From Acidovorax radicis N35 (GTDB lineage: Bacteria > Pseudomonadota > Gammaproteobacteria > Burkholderiales > Burkholderiaceae_C), in the NCBI RefSeq assembly GCF_000204195.1, contig NZ_AFBG01000008.1:62001-126000 (forward strand): a DNA stretch of 64,000 nucleotides, read 5' to 3'. Positions 48,062 through 56,464 of this stretch are shown here, one piece after another. Every line of letters starts with the position of its first letter. Position 1 is the first letter of the stretch. The translations under genes were made by a program, and so were the position numbers. The notes below the pieces were generated by a model, which was not told the origin of the DNA, did no database searches, and saw only the letters and a program-made list of their open reading frames with translations.

Positions 48062-49999
48062 TCAGGCGATGTTGACGGTGAGATTCGCCGCGTAGCCGCT
48101 CGCCACACTCCCACTGATGGCCACCATCTCCGTGCTGGTGCCGTCGCTGAACACGTTGTCGGCGGCGAAGCTCGCCACCGAACTGTTCTGGCCCTTGGCG
48201 CTGTACAGCGTGCTGTTGTAGACCGCCGTCGTCGCGTCCTGGGGGAAGGCCAGTTGGGTGGTGGCCGTGGCGGTGACGCTCAGGTTGTCGTTCAGATAGA
48301 CCTGGGCGTGGATGTGCGTGATGCGGCCTGCGTACCAGCCGGGGTAGATGGTGGTGAAGGTGACCTGGCCACTGCTGTTGGTCACCTGGATACCGCGCAG
48401 ATACGTCAGCCCCGCCTGGCCCGCATTGGTGCCGGTGCTGTAACCCGAGTAGAGGCCATCCTTGTCGCAGTGCCAGATGTAGACCGCTGCACCGGACACA
48501 GGTGTACAGCCATTGCTCACATCCTGCACCGTCAGCGTGACCGTCAGCGGTACGCCGGTTTTGCCCTCGGTGATGTTGCTGCGCACCATGGCCGAGTTCG
48601 ACAGGATTGCCAGCAGTGGATAGGGCCCCTGGGTCTCGGTGGCCGTGAGTGTGCAGGTGCCCGTGGCGGCGCGCGTGGCCACCACCGTGTAGGTGCGCGC
48701 CGTGACGCCATCTGCAGCCGTCACCACGATGCTCAGTGTGTTGCTCCCCACCGCCAGGGTGATGGCGGATGACGCCGATCCGCTGGCCACCGTGCTGCCG
48801 TTGACCGTGACCTTGGCGCCACTGCTTGCAGTGGTCGGCGTAAGGGTCAACGAAGCCACGGTGTTGGAGATGGCCGCCGTATAAGACGTTGTGGCCGCCG
48901 CAAAGGATGGTGACAGGCTGCCGGACGACAGGACCAGCGCAGACAGGCTCGCGTCCGTGGACACCGAGGCTGCCGCGCGTGTCACCACCACGGTGGTGGT
49001 GCTGCTGGTGCCGCCGTCCTGCGCGGTCACGACGATCTTGACCGTGTTGCTGCCCACCGCCAGCGCGATGGCGCCGGAGTTGCTGCCGTTGGCCACCGCC
49101 ACGCCATTCACCGAGACCGTGGCCGCCGCGCTGGTGGCCGTGGGCGTCACGGTGACCGAAGCGACGCTGTTGGCGACCGTGGCGGTGTAGCTGCTGGTGG
49201 CGGAAGCGAAGGCCGGCGTGAGCGCCCCAGCCGACAGCACGAGTGCTTTGAGCGAGGCATCGCTGGACACCGTGGTGGCGGCCCGCGTGACAACGATGGT
49301 GTAGCTGCGCGTGGTGACCTTGTCCTGGGCGGTGACGCGCACGGTGAGCGTGGTGGTGCCTACGGCCAGCGAGATGGCTGCCGACGCGCTGCCGCTGATC
49401 ACGGCCACGCCATTGATACGGATGCTTGCGGCGCTGCTGGTGGCCGTGGGCGTGAGCGTGACCATCGAGACGGCATTGGCCACCGCCACCGTGTAGGCCG
49501 TGGTGCCCGCCGCAAACGTGGGCGACAGCTCGCCCGACGACAGCGTGAGTGCGCGCAGCGACGCATCTGGGGACGCACTGGCCGGCGCCCGCGTGACCCG
49601 CACCGTGTAAGTGCGCGCGGTGCTGCCATCGGCCGCAGTGACGACGACCGACAGCGTGTTCGCTCCCTCGGCGAGGGCCACCGTCGCCGTGCTGCTGCCG
49701 CTGGCCACCGTGGTGCCGTTGACCTGGACGCTGGCATCGGCGCCCGCAGTGGTTGGCACCAGCTTCAGCGACGCAACGGTGTTGGCCACCGCCAGGTCGT
49801 AACTGGTGGTGGCCGCATCAAACGCCGGGCTCAACCCTTCTTCTGACACGCTCAGCCCGGAGAGCGCCGCATTGCTCGACGTGCTGGAACTGCTGCTGCC
49901 GCCACCTCCGCACGCGCTCAAGGTCAGCGCCGTGAGCGCGCCCACGGTGCCCAGTGCATTGCGACGCCGGGTGAGAAGAGGATGGGTTGCGTGTGTCAT
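48062..49999 (-). CDS. Tat-exported lipoprotein: four cadherin-like repeats fused to an intradiol dioxygenase-like domain
   Basis: This 645-residue protein starts with a twin-arginine-like signal (LLTRRRNALGTVGALTAL) ending in lipobox LSAC (Cys30). A Gly/Ser linker follows, then four ~97-residue beta-sandwich repeats (about 43-138, 141-238, 241-336, 339-434) of the cadherin-like PF12733 type, each with SLxALxLSxGxLxPxF and YTVxVTRA ends. The C-terminal domain (~436-645) looks like an intradiol ring-cleavage dioxygenase: TETQGPYP, AAVYIWHCDKDGLYSGY and TTIYPGWYAGRITHIHAQVY. These give all four expected Fe(III) ligands (Tyr, Tyr, His, His). The substrate and activity are unknown. Confidence 0.88.
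   Translation of the reverse strand: MTHATHPLLTRRRNALGTVGALTALTLSACGGGGSSSSSTSSNAALSGLSVSEEGLSPAFDAATTSYDLAVANTVASLKLVPTTAGADASVQVNGTTVASGSSTATVALAEGANTLSVVVTAADGSTARTYTVRVTRAPASASPDASLRALTLSSGELSPTFAAGTTAYTVAVANAVSMVTLTPTATSSAASIRINGVAVISGSASAAISLAVGTTTLTVRVTAQDKVTTRSYTIVVTRAATTVSSDASLKALVLSAGALTPAFASATSSYTATVANSVASVTVTPTATSAAATVSVNGVAVANGSNSGAIALAVGSNTVKIVVTAQDGGTSSTTTVVVTRAAASVSTDASLSALVLSSGSLSPSFAAATTSYTAAISNTVASLTLTPTTASSGAKVTVNGSTVASGSASSAITLAVGSNTLSIVVTAADGVTARTYTVVATRAATGTCTLTATETQGPYPLLAILSNSAMVRSNITEGKTGVPLTVTLTVQDVSNGCTPVSGAAVYIWHCDKDGLYSGYSTGTNAGQAGLTYLRGIQVTNSSGQVTFTTIYPGWYAGRITHIHAQVYLNDNLSVTATATTQLAFPQDATTAVYNSTLYSAKGQNSSVASFAADNVFSDGTSTEMVAISGSVASGYAANLTVNIA
48697..49873 (-). 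repeat. Four tandem ~290-bp cadherin-like coding repeats
   Basis: Four in-frame repeats encode similar beta-sandwich units. Recurrent nucleotide blocks such as the CGCGTGAC...CACGGT boundary segments recur at roughly 290-bp spacing. They are diverged enough not to be recent duplications. Confidence 0.8.
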
Positions 50000-50215
50000 A
50001 CAGGGGCCTTCAGAAGATTGGGGATAGGGAGTCAAACCATGCAAATGGCAGATGCGCCACCCGCGTTTCTGCCTGCCAATTGGGGAGACAAATGGGAGAC
50101 GCCGCCCAGCGTTGTCTCACTGCGGCGGCGCCCGGTCCGTTGCACCCTTCCCAGCCATGCCCCTGCTTTTCGTCCGCACCCGTTGCAAGCCTGTTGCAAC
50201 GACGGGCAAAAAAAA

Positions 50216-50239
50216 GGGATGGCCCGCTAAGGCCATCCC
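50216..50239 (-). terminator. Terminator downstream of the first tctC
   Basis: On the minus strand, GGGATGGCC pairs with GGCCATCCC around a short loop and is followed by seven T residues. It begins 39 bases after the tctC stop. The rest of the 279-base gap (50000-50278) carries the upstream region of the cadherin-dioxygenase gene and shows no further gene. Confidence 0.88.
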
Positions 50240-50278
50240 GCACCCTGCCCAGCAAGGGCAGGTCGACGGATTGCTCGC

Positions 50279-51271
50279 TCAATCCACCTTGATATTCGCC
50301 GCCTTGATGACCTGCGCCCACTTTTCGACTTCAGCCTTCTGGAAGGCGGCAATCTGCGTCACGTTCAGGTCGGCCGGCTCCATGCCAAACCCCTTCAGGC
50401 GGTTTTGCATGTCGGGCTGGGCGAGGATCTTGCGGATCTCGTCGTGCAAGCGCGTGACAACGGGTGTGGGGGTGCCGACGGGCACAAAAATCGCCTGCCA
50501 CGACTGCACCTGGAAGTCGGCCAGGCCATTCACGCCCGATTCGGCCACGGTGGGCACATCGGGCATGGAGGCCAGGCGTTTGGGCGAGGTGACGGCAATG
50601 GCGCGCAGCTTGCCGCTCTGGATGTGCGGTGCAGCGACTACCGTGGTGTCGAACATCATGTCCACCTGGCCGCTGATCACGTCCTGGATGGCGGGGCCGC
50701 TGCCCTTGTACGGGATGTGCGTGAACTTCACGCCCGACTTGTAGGCCAGCAGTTCCACAGCCAGGTGCTGCGAGCTGCCGGTGCCGGCGGAGGCCGACGA
50801 CAGGCCGCCCTCCTTGGCTTTGGCGGCGGCCAGCACGTCCTTGAGCGTCTTGTGTGGGCTGTTGGCGGCCACGACCAGCACCACGGGGTTGGTACCGATC
50901 AGCGTGACGGGGCTGAATGACTTGATGGGGTCATAGCCCAGCTTCGGGTACAGGCTGATGTTGATGGCGTGGGAGCTGACGGTGCCACCCAGCAGCGTGA
51001 AGCCGTCAGGTGCGGCGCGCGCTGCGGCTTCCGAACCAATGCTACCGGCCGCGCCACCCTTGTTCTCGACCACCACGGTGGTCCCCAGGGCGGTGCCCAA
51101 CTGCTGGCCGATCAGGCGGCCGAGCGTGTCGGTGGTGCCACCAGCGGCAAACGGCACCACGTAGCTGATCGGCTTGCCCGTGGGCCAGGTGCCCTGGGCG
51201 GCGGCGGGCAGGCCGATGAAGCCCACGGCCGCGGCAAGGGCCGCTGTGTGAATGAGGGTTCTGCGTTGCAT
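50279..51271 (-). CDS. Bug/TctC family tripartite tricarboxylate transporter receptor
   Basis: This 330-residue periplasmic binding protein has a signal peptide (MQRRTLIHTAALAAAVGFIG...AAAQG) and the Bug-family pattern: YVVPFAAGGTTDTLGRLIGQ, VVVENKGGAAGSIGSEAAA, PDGFTLL, HIPYKGSGPAIQDVISGQVD and VPVGTPTPVV. No TctA/TctB membrane genes are nearby, so it is one of the orphan receptors that are abundant in Bordetella and Comamonadaceae. Ligands are typically carboxylates; the ligand here is unknown. Confidence 0.92.
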   Translation of the reverse strand: MQRRTLIHTAALAAAVGFIGLPAAAQGTWPTGKPISYVVPFAAGGTTDTLGRLIGQQLGTALGTTVVVENKGGAAGSIGSEAAARAAPDGFTLLGGTVSSHAINISLYPKLGYDPIKSFSPVTLIGTNPVVLVVAANSPHKTLKDVLAAAKAKEGGLSSASAGTGSSQHLAVELLAYKSGVKFTHIPYKGSGPAIQDVISGQVDMMFDTTVVAAPHIQSGKLRAIAVTSPKRLASMPDVPTVAESGVNGLADFQVQSWQAIFVPVGTPTPVVTRLHDEIRKILAQPDMQNRLKGFGMEPADLNVTQIAAFQKAEVEKWAQVIKAANIKVD

Positions 51272-51352
51272 GAAAAGTCTCCTGGTTTATGGATGGTGGA
51301 TGGATGGACCGAATGGAGGAACCGCTCTGGCGTTTCTACGGTTCAGGCCGTC

Positions 51353-52456
51353 TCAAGGCAGGTCAACGATCTCGACCCAGTTGGGGTTCTTGCCCGCAGG
51401 CACACGCGTTGGGGTGCCCGGGATGCCGGTGGTGGGATCGATGGGATGCAGCGAAACCTGGTGGGACTCTTGCCCCGCCGCGATCAGGAACCGGCCCGAC
51501 GAATCCACCGCAAAGCCGCGCGGGGTTTTTTCGGTGGGCACCTGGCCCAGCGGTTGCAGCTGGCCCGTGGCCGCGTCGATGCGGAAGCTGCTGAGCGTGC
51601 TCGAGGTACGTTCCGACGCATACAGCGTGCGGCCATCGGGCGACAGGTGAATGTCGGCCGCCCAGGGCTTGCCGGTAAAGCCGGCCGGCAGCGCTGTGGT
51701 GCGCTGCACCGCGCGCAGCGTGCCGCGCGTGGCGTCGTAGGCCATCACATGGACGGAGGCGTCCAATTCATTCAGCAAATAGACAAAGCGCTGCCCCTTG
51801 TCCCACACGAAGTGGCGTGGGCCCGCTTTTTCAGGGGTCACCGTGGTGACTGCCGGCTCGTTGGCGGTGAGCTTGCCGGTCTCGGCATCGAAGCGCCAGG
51901 CCGAGAGGTTGTCGCCGCCCAGGCTGGTGGCAAACACGTGGCGGTTGGCGGCATCGGCATGGATGGCGTGCGCGTTGGGCGCCGTGGTGATGAGCTGCTG
52001 CACAGCGCCCACCGCCCCATCCTTGCCAATGCTGTTGACCGTGATCTTGTGGCCCGGGTAGGACGCCGCAAACAGCCAGCGCCCCGTGGCATCGGTATCG
52101 ATATTGGCCATGCTGTCGGCCAGCGGGGCCTCGCCCAGCTTGCGCAGCTTGCCACTGGCGGGGTCGATCGCCAGGCTCACCACCCGAAACGGTTGCGAGC
52201 GCAGCGCCACGTACAGCACCTTCTTGTCCGGGCTCACAGCCATGGGCATCGCCATGCCACCCAGCGCCGTGGTGTCCACCGGCTTGAGCGCGGCGGCGCT
52301 TCGGTCCAGCTCGAACACCGACACATCCTGGCTGTCTGCGTTGGAGACATAGACCCAGGTGACCGCCCAGGCGCCGGGCGTGGCCAGGCAGGTAGCGGCA
52401 GCCAGTGCCAGTTGCGCCGCCCGGGTGCGGATGCGAAGTACAGCGGTCATTGCCAT
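51353..52456 (-). CDS. Lactonase family seven-bladed beta-propeller protein (Pgl-like), exported
   Basis: This 367-residue protein has a signal peptide (~1-31, ending TPGAWA) and a 6-phosphogluconolactonase-type propeller: YVSNADSQDVSVFELD, MPMAVSPDKKVLYVALRS, NAHAIHADAANRHVFATSLGGD, ADIHLSPDGRTLYASER and PRGFAVDSSGRFLIAAGQES. Cytoplasmic Pgl enzymes lack a signal peptide, so this one probably works on a periplasmic sugar-acid lactone (inference). It is divergent from the tctC-kdgD operon and shares an intergenic region holding two operator-like sites. This is consistent with aldaric acid or lactone use. Confidence 0.85.
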   Translation of the reverse strand: MAMTAVLRIRTRAAQLALAAATCLATPGAWAVTWVYVSNADSQDVSVFELDRSAAALKPVDTTALGGMAMPMAVSPDKKVLYVALRSQPFRVVSLAIDPASGKLRKLGEAPLADSMANIDTDATGRWLFAASYPGHKITVNSIGKDGAVGAVQQLITTAPNAHAIHADAANRHVFATSLGGDNLSAWRFDAETGKLTANEPAVTTVTPEKAGPRHFVWDKGQRFVYLLNELDASVHVMAYDATRGTLRAVQRTTALPAGFTGKPWAADIHLSPDGRTLYASERTSSTLSSFRIDAATGQLQPLGQVPTEKTPRGFAVDSSGRFLIAAGQESHQVSLHPIDPTTGIPGTPTRVPAGKNPNWVEIVDLP

Positions 52457-52578
52457 CTCCTGAAGTGATCGGCACGGTGATCGCAGCCACCGCTTGCCAT
52501 GTGGGTGTTCATCCGCCAGCTACTGACCGGGACTCGGTGTGGTCGGCGGAGTGTCTTGGGTTTTGCCATACGTTATAT

Positions 52579-52591
52579 GTTGTCGTACAAC
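52579..52591. promoter_or_regulatory. FadR/GntR-type operator, distal site
   Basis: GTTGTCGTACAAC is a perfect inverted repeat around a three-base centre. Its core TTGTCGTACAA fits the TNGTNNNACNA consensus of the FadR subfamily of GntR regulators. It lies 123 bases upstream of the lactonase start. Confidence 0.6.
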
Positions 52592-52780
52592 AAGAGTTGC
52601 ATTGTCGCTATAACTTCCAACTCTTCATGCAGGGATTACCCCAATTTTGCAGACTGCCGCTCGCGGGACTTTGCCGGCGATGCCATAGGGAAATTCGCGT
52701 AAAAATGCTGGTAGAAACCCTGATTTTTCACCTAAAAATATCCCAATCCCCACCATTCCTATTGCCATTTTGCAATCTTA

Positions 52781-52793
52781 GTTGTACGATGAC
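52781..52793. promoter_or_regulatory. FadR/GntR-type operator, proximal site
   Basis: GTTGTACGATGAC matches the inverted form of the distal site at 11 of 13 positions. It lies 27 bases before the tctC start codon. The two sites are 202 bases apart centre to centre. The 364-base gap (52457-52820) holds these sites and AT-rich promoter-like sequence but no gene. Confidence 0.5.
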
Positions 52794-52820
52794 TAACAAC
52801 TTAATTCACGGAGACATTCC

Positions 52821-53792
52821 ATGACCCTGCGCCGTAGAGCCGCCTTTCTGGCGTGTATCGCCACCCTTGCTGCGGCCTCTGCCACCGCACAGACCGCCGA
52901 ATGGCCTGCCAAGACCCTGCGCATCGTGGTGCCCTACCCTCCAGGCGGCAGCTCGGACATCATTGCGCGCTCCATCAGCCAAGTGCTGTCCGAATCGCTC
53001 AAGCAGACGGTGATCGTCGAGAACAAGCCCGGCGCCAATGGCAACCTGGGTGCCGACTTTGTGACCAAGGCCGAACCCGATGGCTACACCCTGCTGCTGT
53101 GCGACGTGGGTGCGCTGGCCATCAGCCCCTCGGTTTACACCAAGCTGTCGTTCGACCCTTCCAAGGACCTGCGTGGCGTGACCATGCTGGCGTACTCCCC
53201 CCACCTGTTGGTGGTGCACCCTTCGGTGCCCGTCAACAACTTCAAGGAGTTGGTGGCGTATTCGAAAAAGAACGACCTGAACTTTGCCGTGACGGCCACC
53301 GGCAGCGCGCCGCACGTAGCGGGCGTGGCGCTGGAGCGCGCCAGCGGTGCAAAGTGGCAATACATCCCCTACAAGGGAGGCGTTACCGCCATTCAAGACA
53401 CCGTGGCTGGCCAAACCCAGATCCTGATGAACGGCATGCTCGCCACCCTGCCCCAGGTGCAGAACGGCAAGCTCAAGGTGCTGGGCGTTTCCAAAGCCAC
53501 GCGCATGCCGCTGATTGGCGATGTGCCCACCCTCGCCGAACAAGGCGTGGCTGGTTTCGAATCGGGCACATGGCAAGGCATTCTGGTGCCACGCGGCACC
53601 CCGGATGCCATCGTGCAAAAGCTCAATAAAGCCCTCATCACGGCCATCCGCGCTCCCGAGATCCGCTCGCGCCTGGCCGGCCAGGGTGCTGAAGTGGTGA
53701 CCATGACCCCCGCCGAGCAAGACCAGTTCTTCACCAAGGAACGCGCACGCTGGGCCACCGTGGTGAAGGCCGCCAACATCAAGCTCGACTGA
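52821..53792 (+). CDS. Bug/TctC family receptor linked to kdgD
   Basis: This 323-residue periplasmic binding protein has signal peptide [20 protein letters not shown] ending near TAQT. The conserved segments are [68 protein letters not shown] and [15 protein letters not shown]. It is 58 bases upstream of kdgD and presumably in its operon, so a glucarate or galactarate ligand is a reasonable guess. No membrane subunits are nearby. Confidence 0.92.
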   Translation: MTLRRRAAFLACIATLAAASATAQTAEWPAKTLRIVVPYPPGGSSDIIARSISQVLSESLKQTVIVENKPGANGNLGADFVTKAEPDGYTLLLCDVGALAISPSVYTKLSFDPSKDLRGVTMLAYSPHLLVVHPSVPVNNFKELVAYSKKNDLNFAVTATGSAPHVAGVALERASGAKWQYIPYKGGVTAIQDTVAGQTQILMNGMLATLPQVQNGKLKVLGVSKATRMPLIGDVPTLAEQGVAGFESGTWQGILVPRGTPDAIVQKLNKALITAIRAPEIRSRLAGQGAEVVTMTPAEQDQFFTKERARWATVVKAANIKLD

Positions 53793-53850
53793 TTTCCCAC
53801 TTCGAAGCTCCAAGGCTTTCAAGGTTTTTCTCACCAGACCCACCATCACC

Positions 53851-54762
53851 ATGAACCCGCAAGAACTCAAATCCATCATGGGCTCCGGCCTGCTGTCCTT
53901 CCCCATCACGGACTTCGACGAGCAGGGTGAATTCCGCCCCAAGACCTACATCGAGCGCCTGGAGTGGCTGGCCCCCTACGGCGCCAGCGCCCTGTTCGCC
54001 GCTGGCGGCACGGGCGAGTATTTCTCGCTGTCCGGCCCCGAGTACGGCCAGGTGATCAAGACCGCCGTGGATACCTGCCGCGGCAAGGTGCCGATCATTG
54101 CCGGTGCCGGTGGCCCCACCCGCACGGCCATCGCCCATGCCCAGGAGGCCGAGCGCCTGGGCGCCCACGGCATCCTGCTCTTGCCCCACTACCTGACCGA
54201 AGCCGGCCAGGAAGGTTTGATCGAGCATGTGGCTGCGGTCTGCAAGAGCGTGAAGTTTGGTGTGATCGTCTACAACCGTGACCGCACCAAGCTCACGGCC
54301 GATTCCCTGGCCATCCTGGCCGATCGCTGCCCGAACCTGGTGGGCTTCAAGGATGGCGTGGGCAATATCGAGACCATGTCTTCCATCTTCATGAAGATGG
54401 GCGATCGTTTCTCGTACCTGGGCGGCCTGCCCACGGCCGAGGTGTATGCAGCGGCCTACAAGGCGCTGGGCACGCCGGTGTACTCGTCGGCGGTGTTCAA
54501 TTTCATCCCCAAGACGGCGATGGAGTTCTACAAGGCCGTGGCCAGCGACGACATCGCCACGCAGCACAAGTTGCTCAAGGAGTTCTTCATGCCTTACCTG
54601 GCGATTCGCAACCGGGTGGAAGGCTACGGTGTGAGCATCATCAAGGCGGGCGCCAGGATCGTGGGCCATGACGGCGGCCCGGTGCGGGCTCCGCTCACGG
54701 ACTTGAAGCCCAGCGAGATGGAAGAGCTCAAGGCACTGATCGACAAGCTCGGCCCGCAGTAA
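53851..54762 (+). CDS. kdgD: 5-dehydro-4-deoxyglucarate dehydratase
   Basis: This 303-residue DHDPS-superfamily TIM barrel has its Schiff-base Lys in [11 protein letters not shown] (~residue 167). The family signature [17 protein letters not shown] is the KdgD form of the GTTGE motif. YNRDRTKL carries the conserved Tyr. It converts 5-keto-4-deoxyglucarate to 2-oxoglutarate semialdehyde with loss of CO2 and water, in D-glucarate/D-galactarate degradation. Upstream dehydratases (GudD, GarD) and the semialdehyde dehydrogenase are not in this window. Confidence 0.95.
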   Translation: MNPQELKSIMGSGLLSFPITDFDEQGEFRPKTYIERLEWLAPYGASALFAAGGTGEYFSLSGPEYGQVIKTAVDTCRGKVPIIAGAGGPTRTAIAHAQEAERLGAHGILLLPHYLTEAGQEGLIEHVAAVCKSVKFGVIVYNRDRTKLTADSLAILADRCPNLVGFKDGVGNIETMSSIFMKMGDRFSYLGGLPTAEVYAAAYKALGTPVYSSAVFNFIPKTAMEFYKAVASDDIATQHKLLKEFFMPYLAIRNRVEGYGVSIIKAGARIVGHDGGPVRAPLTDLKPSEMEELKALIDKLGPQ

Positions 54763-54781
54763 GCACCCCGAAAAGTGAGTC

Positions 54782-54809
54782 AAGGGCCTGGTTTTCCAGG
54801 CCCTTTTTT
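54782..54809 (+). terminator. Terminator after kdgD
   Basis: AAGGGCCTGG pairs with CCAGGCCCTT around TTTT and is followed by further T residues, 20 bases past the kdgD stop. It is a textbook intrinsic terminator ending the tctC-kdgD operon. Confidence 0.92.
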
Positions 54810-54909
54810 CCAGCGATTTCCATACACCTCACACCACGCGCCTGGCCGTGCACGGGCGCGTGGTGCCCGCACGGCACGCCAATACAACACCATTACGGAG
54901 ACACACCAC

Positions 54910-55371
54910 ATGCTCAAGACTCTCATCCTCGCCGCAGCCGGCGCCCTGGCCCTTGTCACGCTGAGCGGCTGCGCCACCCACGCGACGACCACCGCATCTG
55001 CCGGGTCCGAGCAGGCCGTGGCCGCTGCTGCCGAACGCCTGCGCCTGGCCATGATCGACCCCACACCCGCCGCGCTGGCCCCCCTGGTGGCAGACGACCT
55101 GAGCTACGGGCACTCCGGCGGCCGTGTGGACACCAAGGACAGCTTCATCGGCGACCTGGTCGCAGGCAAGTCCGACTTCGTGACCATCGCCATCTCCGAC
55201 CAGACTATCAAGGTCGTGGGCCACACCGCCATCGTGCGCCACACCCTCACGGCTGACACCAACGACTCGGGCAAGCCCGGCAAGGTGCAGATCAAGATCT
55301 TGGGCGTGTGGCAGCAACAAAGCGGGCAGTGGAAGCTCCTGGCCCGCCAGGCCGTGCGCACGGCGGCATGA
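54910..55371 (+). CDS. Lipoprotein with NTF2-like (DUF4440/SnoaL-type) domain
   Basis: This 153-residue protein has a lipoprotein signal (LILAAAGALALVTLSGC, Cys21). A cone-shaped NTF2-like domain follows: AAAERLRLAMIDPTPAALAPLVADDLSYGHSGGRVDTKDSFIGDL, then HTLTADTNDSGKPGKVQIKILGVWQQQSGQWKLLARQA. Such domains bind small ligands or act as scaffolds, and the role here is unknown. The ATG at 54910 is preceded by TTACGGAGACACACC, a good ribosome site. It has its own terminator. Confidence 0.85.
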   Translation: MLKTLILAAAGALALVTLSGCATHATTTASAGSEQAVAAAAERLRLAMIDPTPAALAPLVADDLSYGHSGGRVDTKDSFIGDLVAGKSDFVTIAISDQTIKVVGHTAIVRHTLTADTNDSGKPGKVQIKILGVWQQQSGQWKLLARQAVRTAA

Positions 55372-55381
55372 TGTAACCCGC

Positions 55382-55410
55382 AGGGCCGCCGCGTGCGGCC
55401 CTTTGTTTTT
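55382..55410 (+). terminator. Terminator after the NTF2-like lipoprotein
   Basis: AGGGCCGC pairs with GCGGCCCT around CGCGT and is followed by TTGTTTTT, ten bases past the stop codon. Confidence 0.85.
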
Positions 55411-55432
55411 GCACTTCAGCTCAACGAAGCCC

Positions 55433-56392
55433 ATGACAGAAAATTCCCAGCCCCGCATTCTGCAAATCGGCCGCCTGCCCCTTCCCGCGCTGGAGGCCGA
55501 ACTGGCAACCCGGTACCACGTCGCCTGTCTGGCCGACCAGCCCGATCCGGCATCCTTTCTGGCCGCACAGGGCGCGGAATTCACCGGGGTGGTGACGACG
55601 GCATCCATCGGCCTCAAGGCCGAGGTCATTGCCGCCCTGCCCCGTTTGCAGGTCATCAGCAGTTTCGGCGTGGGTTTTGACGCGTTGGACATCGGTGCTG
55701 CCAAGGCGCGTGGCGTACAGGTGGGCTACACACCCGGCGTGCTCAACGACTGCGTGGCCGACATGGCGTTTGCGCTGATGCTGGATGTGTCGCGCGGCAT
55801 TGCAGCCAGTGACCGTTTTGTGCGCCGCGGCGAATGGCCCCAGGCTCGCTTCGCACTGGGAACCCGGGTGTCGGGCAAGCGCCTGGGCATTGTGGGCATG
55901 GGCCGCATCGGCCAGGCGGTGGCTGAGCGCGCCAGCGGTTTCCGCATGGAGGTGGGCTACCACAACCGACGCCCGGCCGAAGGTTGCTCACTGTCCTATT
56001 TCGAGTCGTTGACTGCGCTTGCGCAGTGGGCCGACTACCTCGTGCTGACCGTCGCCGGTGGCTCTGGCACGCGCCACCTCGTCAACCGCGATGTGCTCAA
56101 CGCCCTGGGCCCGAACGGCTACCTCATCAATGTGGCGCGCGGCAGTGTGGTGGATGAGGCCGCGTTGATCGAAGCGCTGACCGAACGCCGCATCGCCGGT
56201 GCCGGGCTCGACGTGTTCGAGAACGAACCCAGCGTGCCCGACGCGCTGATGGCGCTGGACAACGTGGTGCTGACCCCGCACACCGCCAGCGCCACCCACG
56301 AAACCCGCCGCGCCATGGCCGACCTGGTGCTGGAGAACCTGGAATCCTTCTACGCCACGGGTGCCGTGCGCGTGCCCGTACCGGTCGCCTGA
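55433..56392 (+). CDS. 2-hydroxyacid dehydrogenase (glyoxylate/hydroxypyruvate reductase-like)
   Basis: This 319-residue D-isomer-specific dehydrogenase has a substrate domain with ISSFGVGFDALDI. The NAD-binding motif is GIVGMGRIGQAVAERA (~143-158). Catalytic residues lie in INVARGSVVDEAAL (Arg), GLDVFENEP (Glu) and LTPHTASATHETR (His). It probably reduces glyoxylate or hydroxypyruvate. It lies after the kdgD region but behind two terminators, so a link to glucarate use is not shown. Confidence 0.9.
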   Translation: MTENSQPRILQIGRLPLPALEAELATRYHVACLADQPDPASFLAAQGAEFTGVVTTASIGLKAEVIAALPRLQVISSFGVGFDALDIGAAKARGVQVGYTPGVLNDCVADMAFALMLDVSRGIAASDRFVRRGEWPQARFALGTRVSGKRLGIVGMGRIGQAVAERASGFRMEVGYHNRRPAEGCSLSYFESLTALAQWADYLVLTVAGGSGTRHLVNRDVLNALGPNGYLINVARGSVVDEAALIEALTERRIAGAGLDVFENEPSVPDALMALDNVVLTPHTASATHETRRAMADLVLENLESFYATGAVRVPVPVA

Positions 56393-56401
56393 TGTAAAAA
56401 A

Positions 56402-56429
56402 GCCCTCGCCGGCATGCATCGGCGAGGGC
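56402..56429 (-). terminator. Bidirectional terminator between convergent genes
   Basis: GCCCTCGCCG and CGGCGAGGGC form a perfect 10-bp stem with an eight-base loop. On the minus strand it is followed by TTTTTT, so it chiefly ends the M20 peptidase transcript. It also lies nine bases after the dehydrogenase stop. Confidence 0.88.
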
Positions 56430-56464
56430 CTAGAAACGCGCGCGCCAGGGGCGCGCCGTCCCGG

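Noticed and set aside
48697-49873. Regularly spaced repeats considered as a CRISPR-like array
   Set aside because: The repeats are ~290 bp, diverged and in frame with a clear protein; there is no short repeat/spacer pattern and no cas gene.
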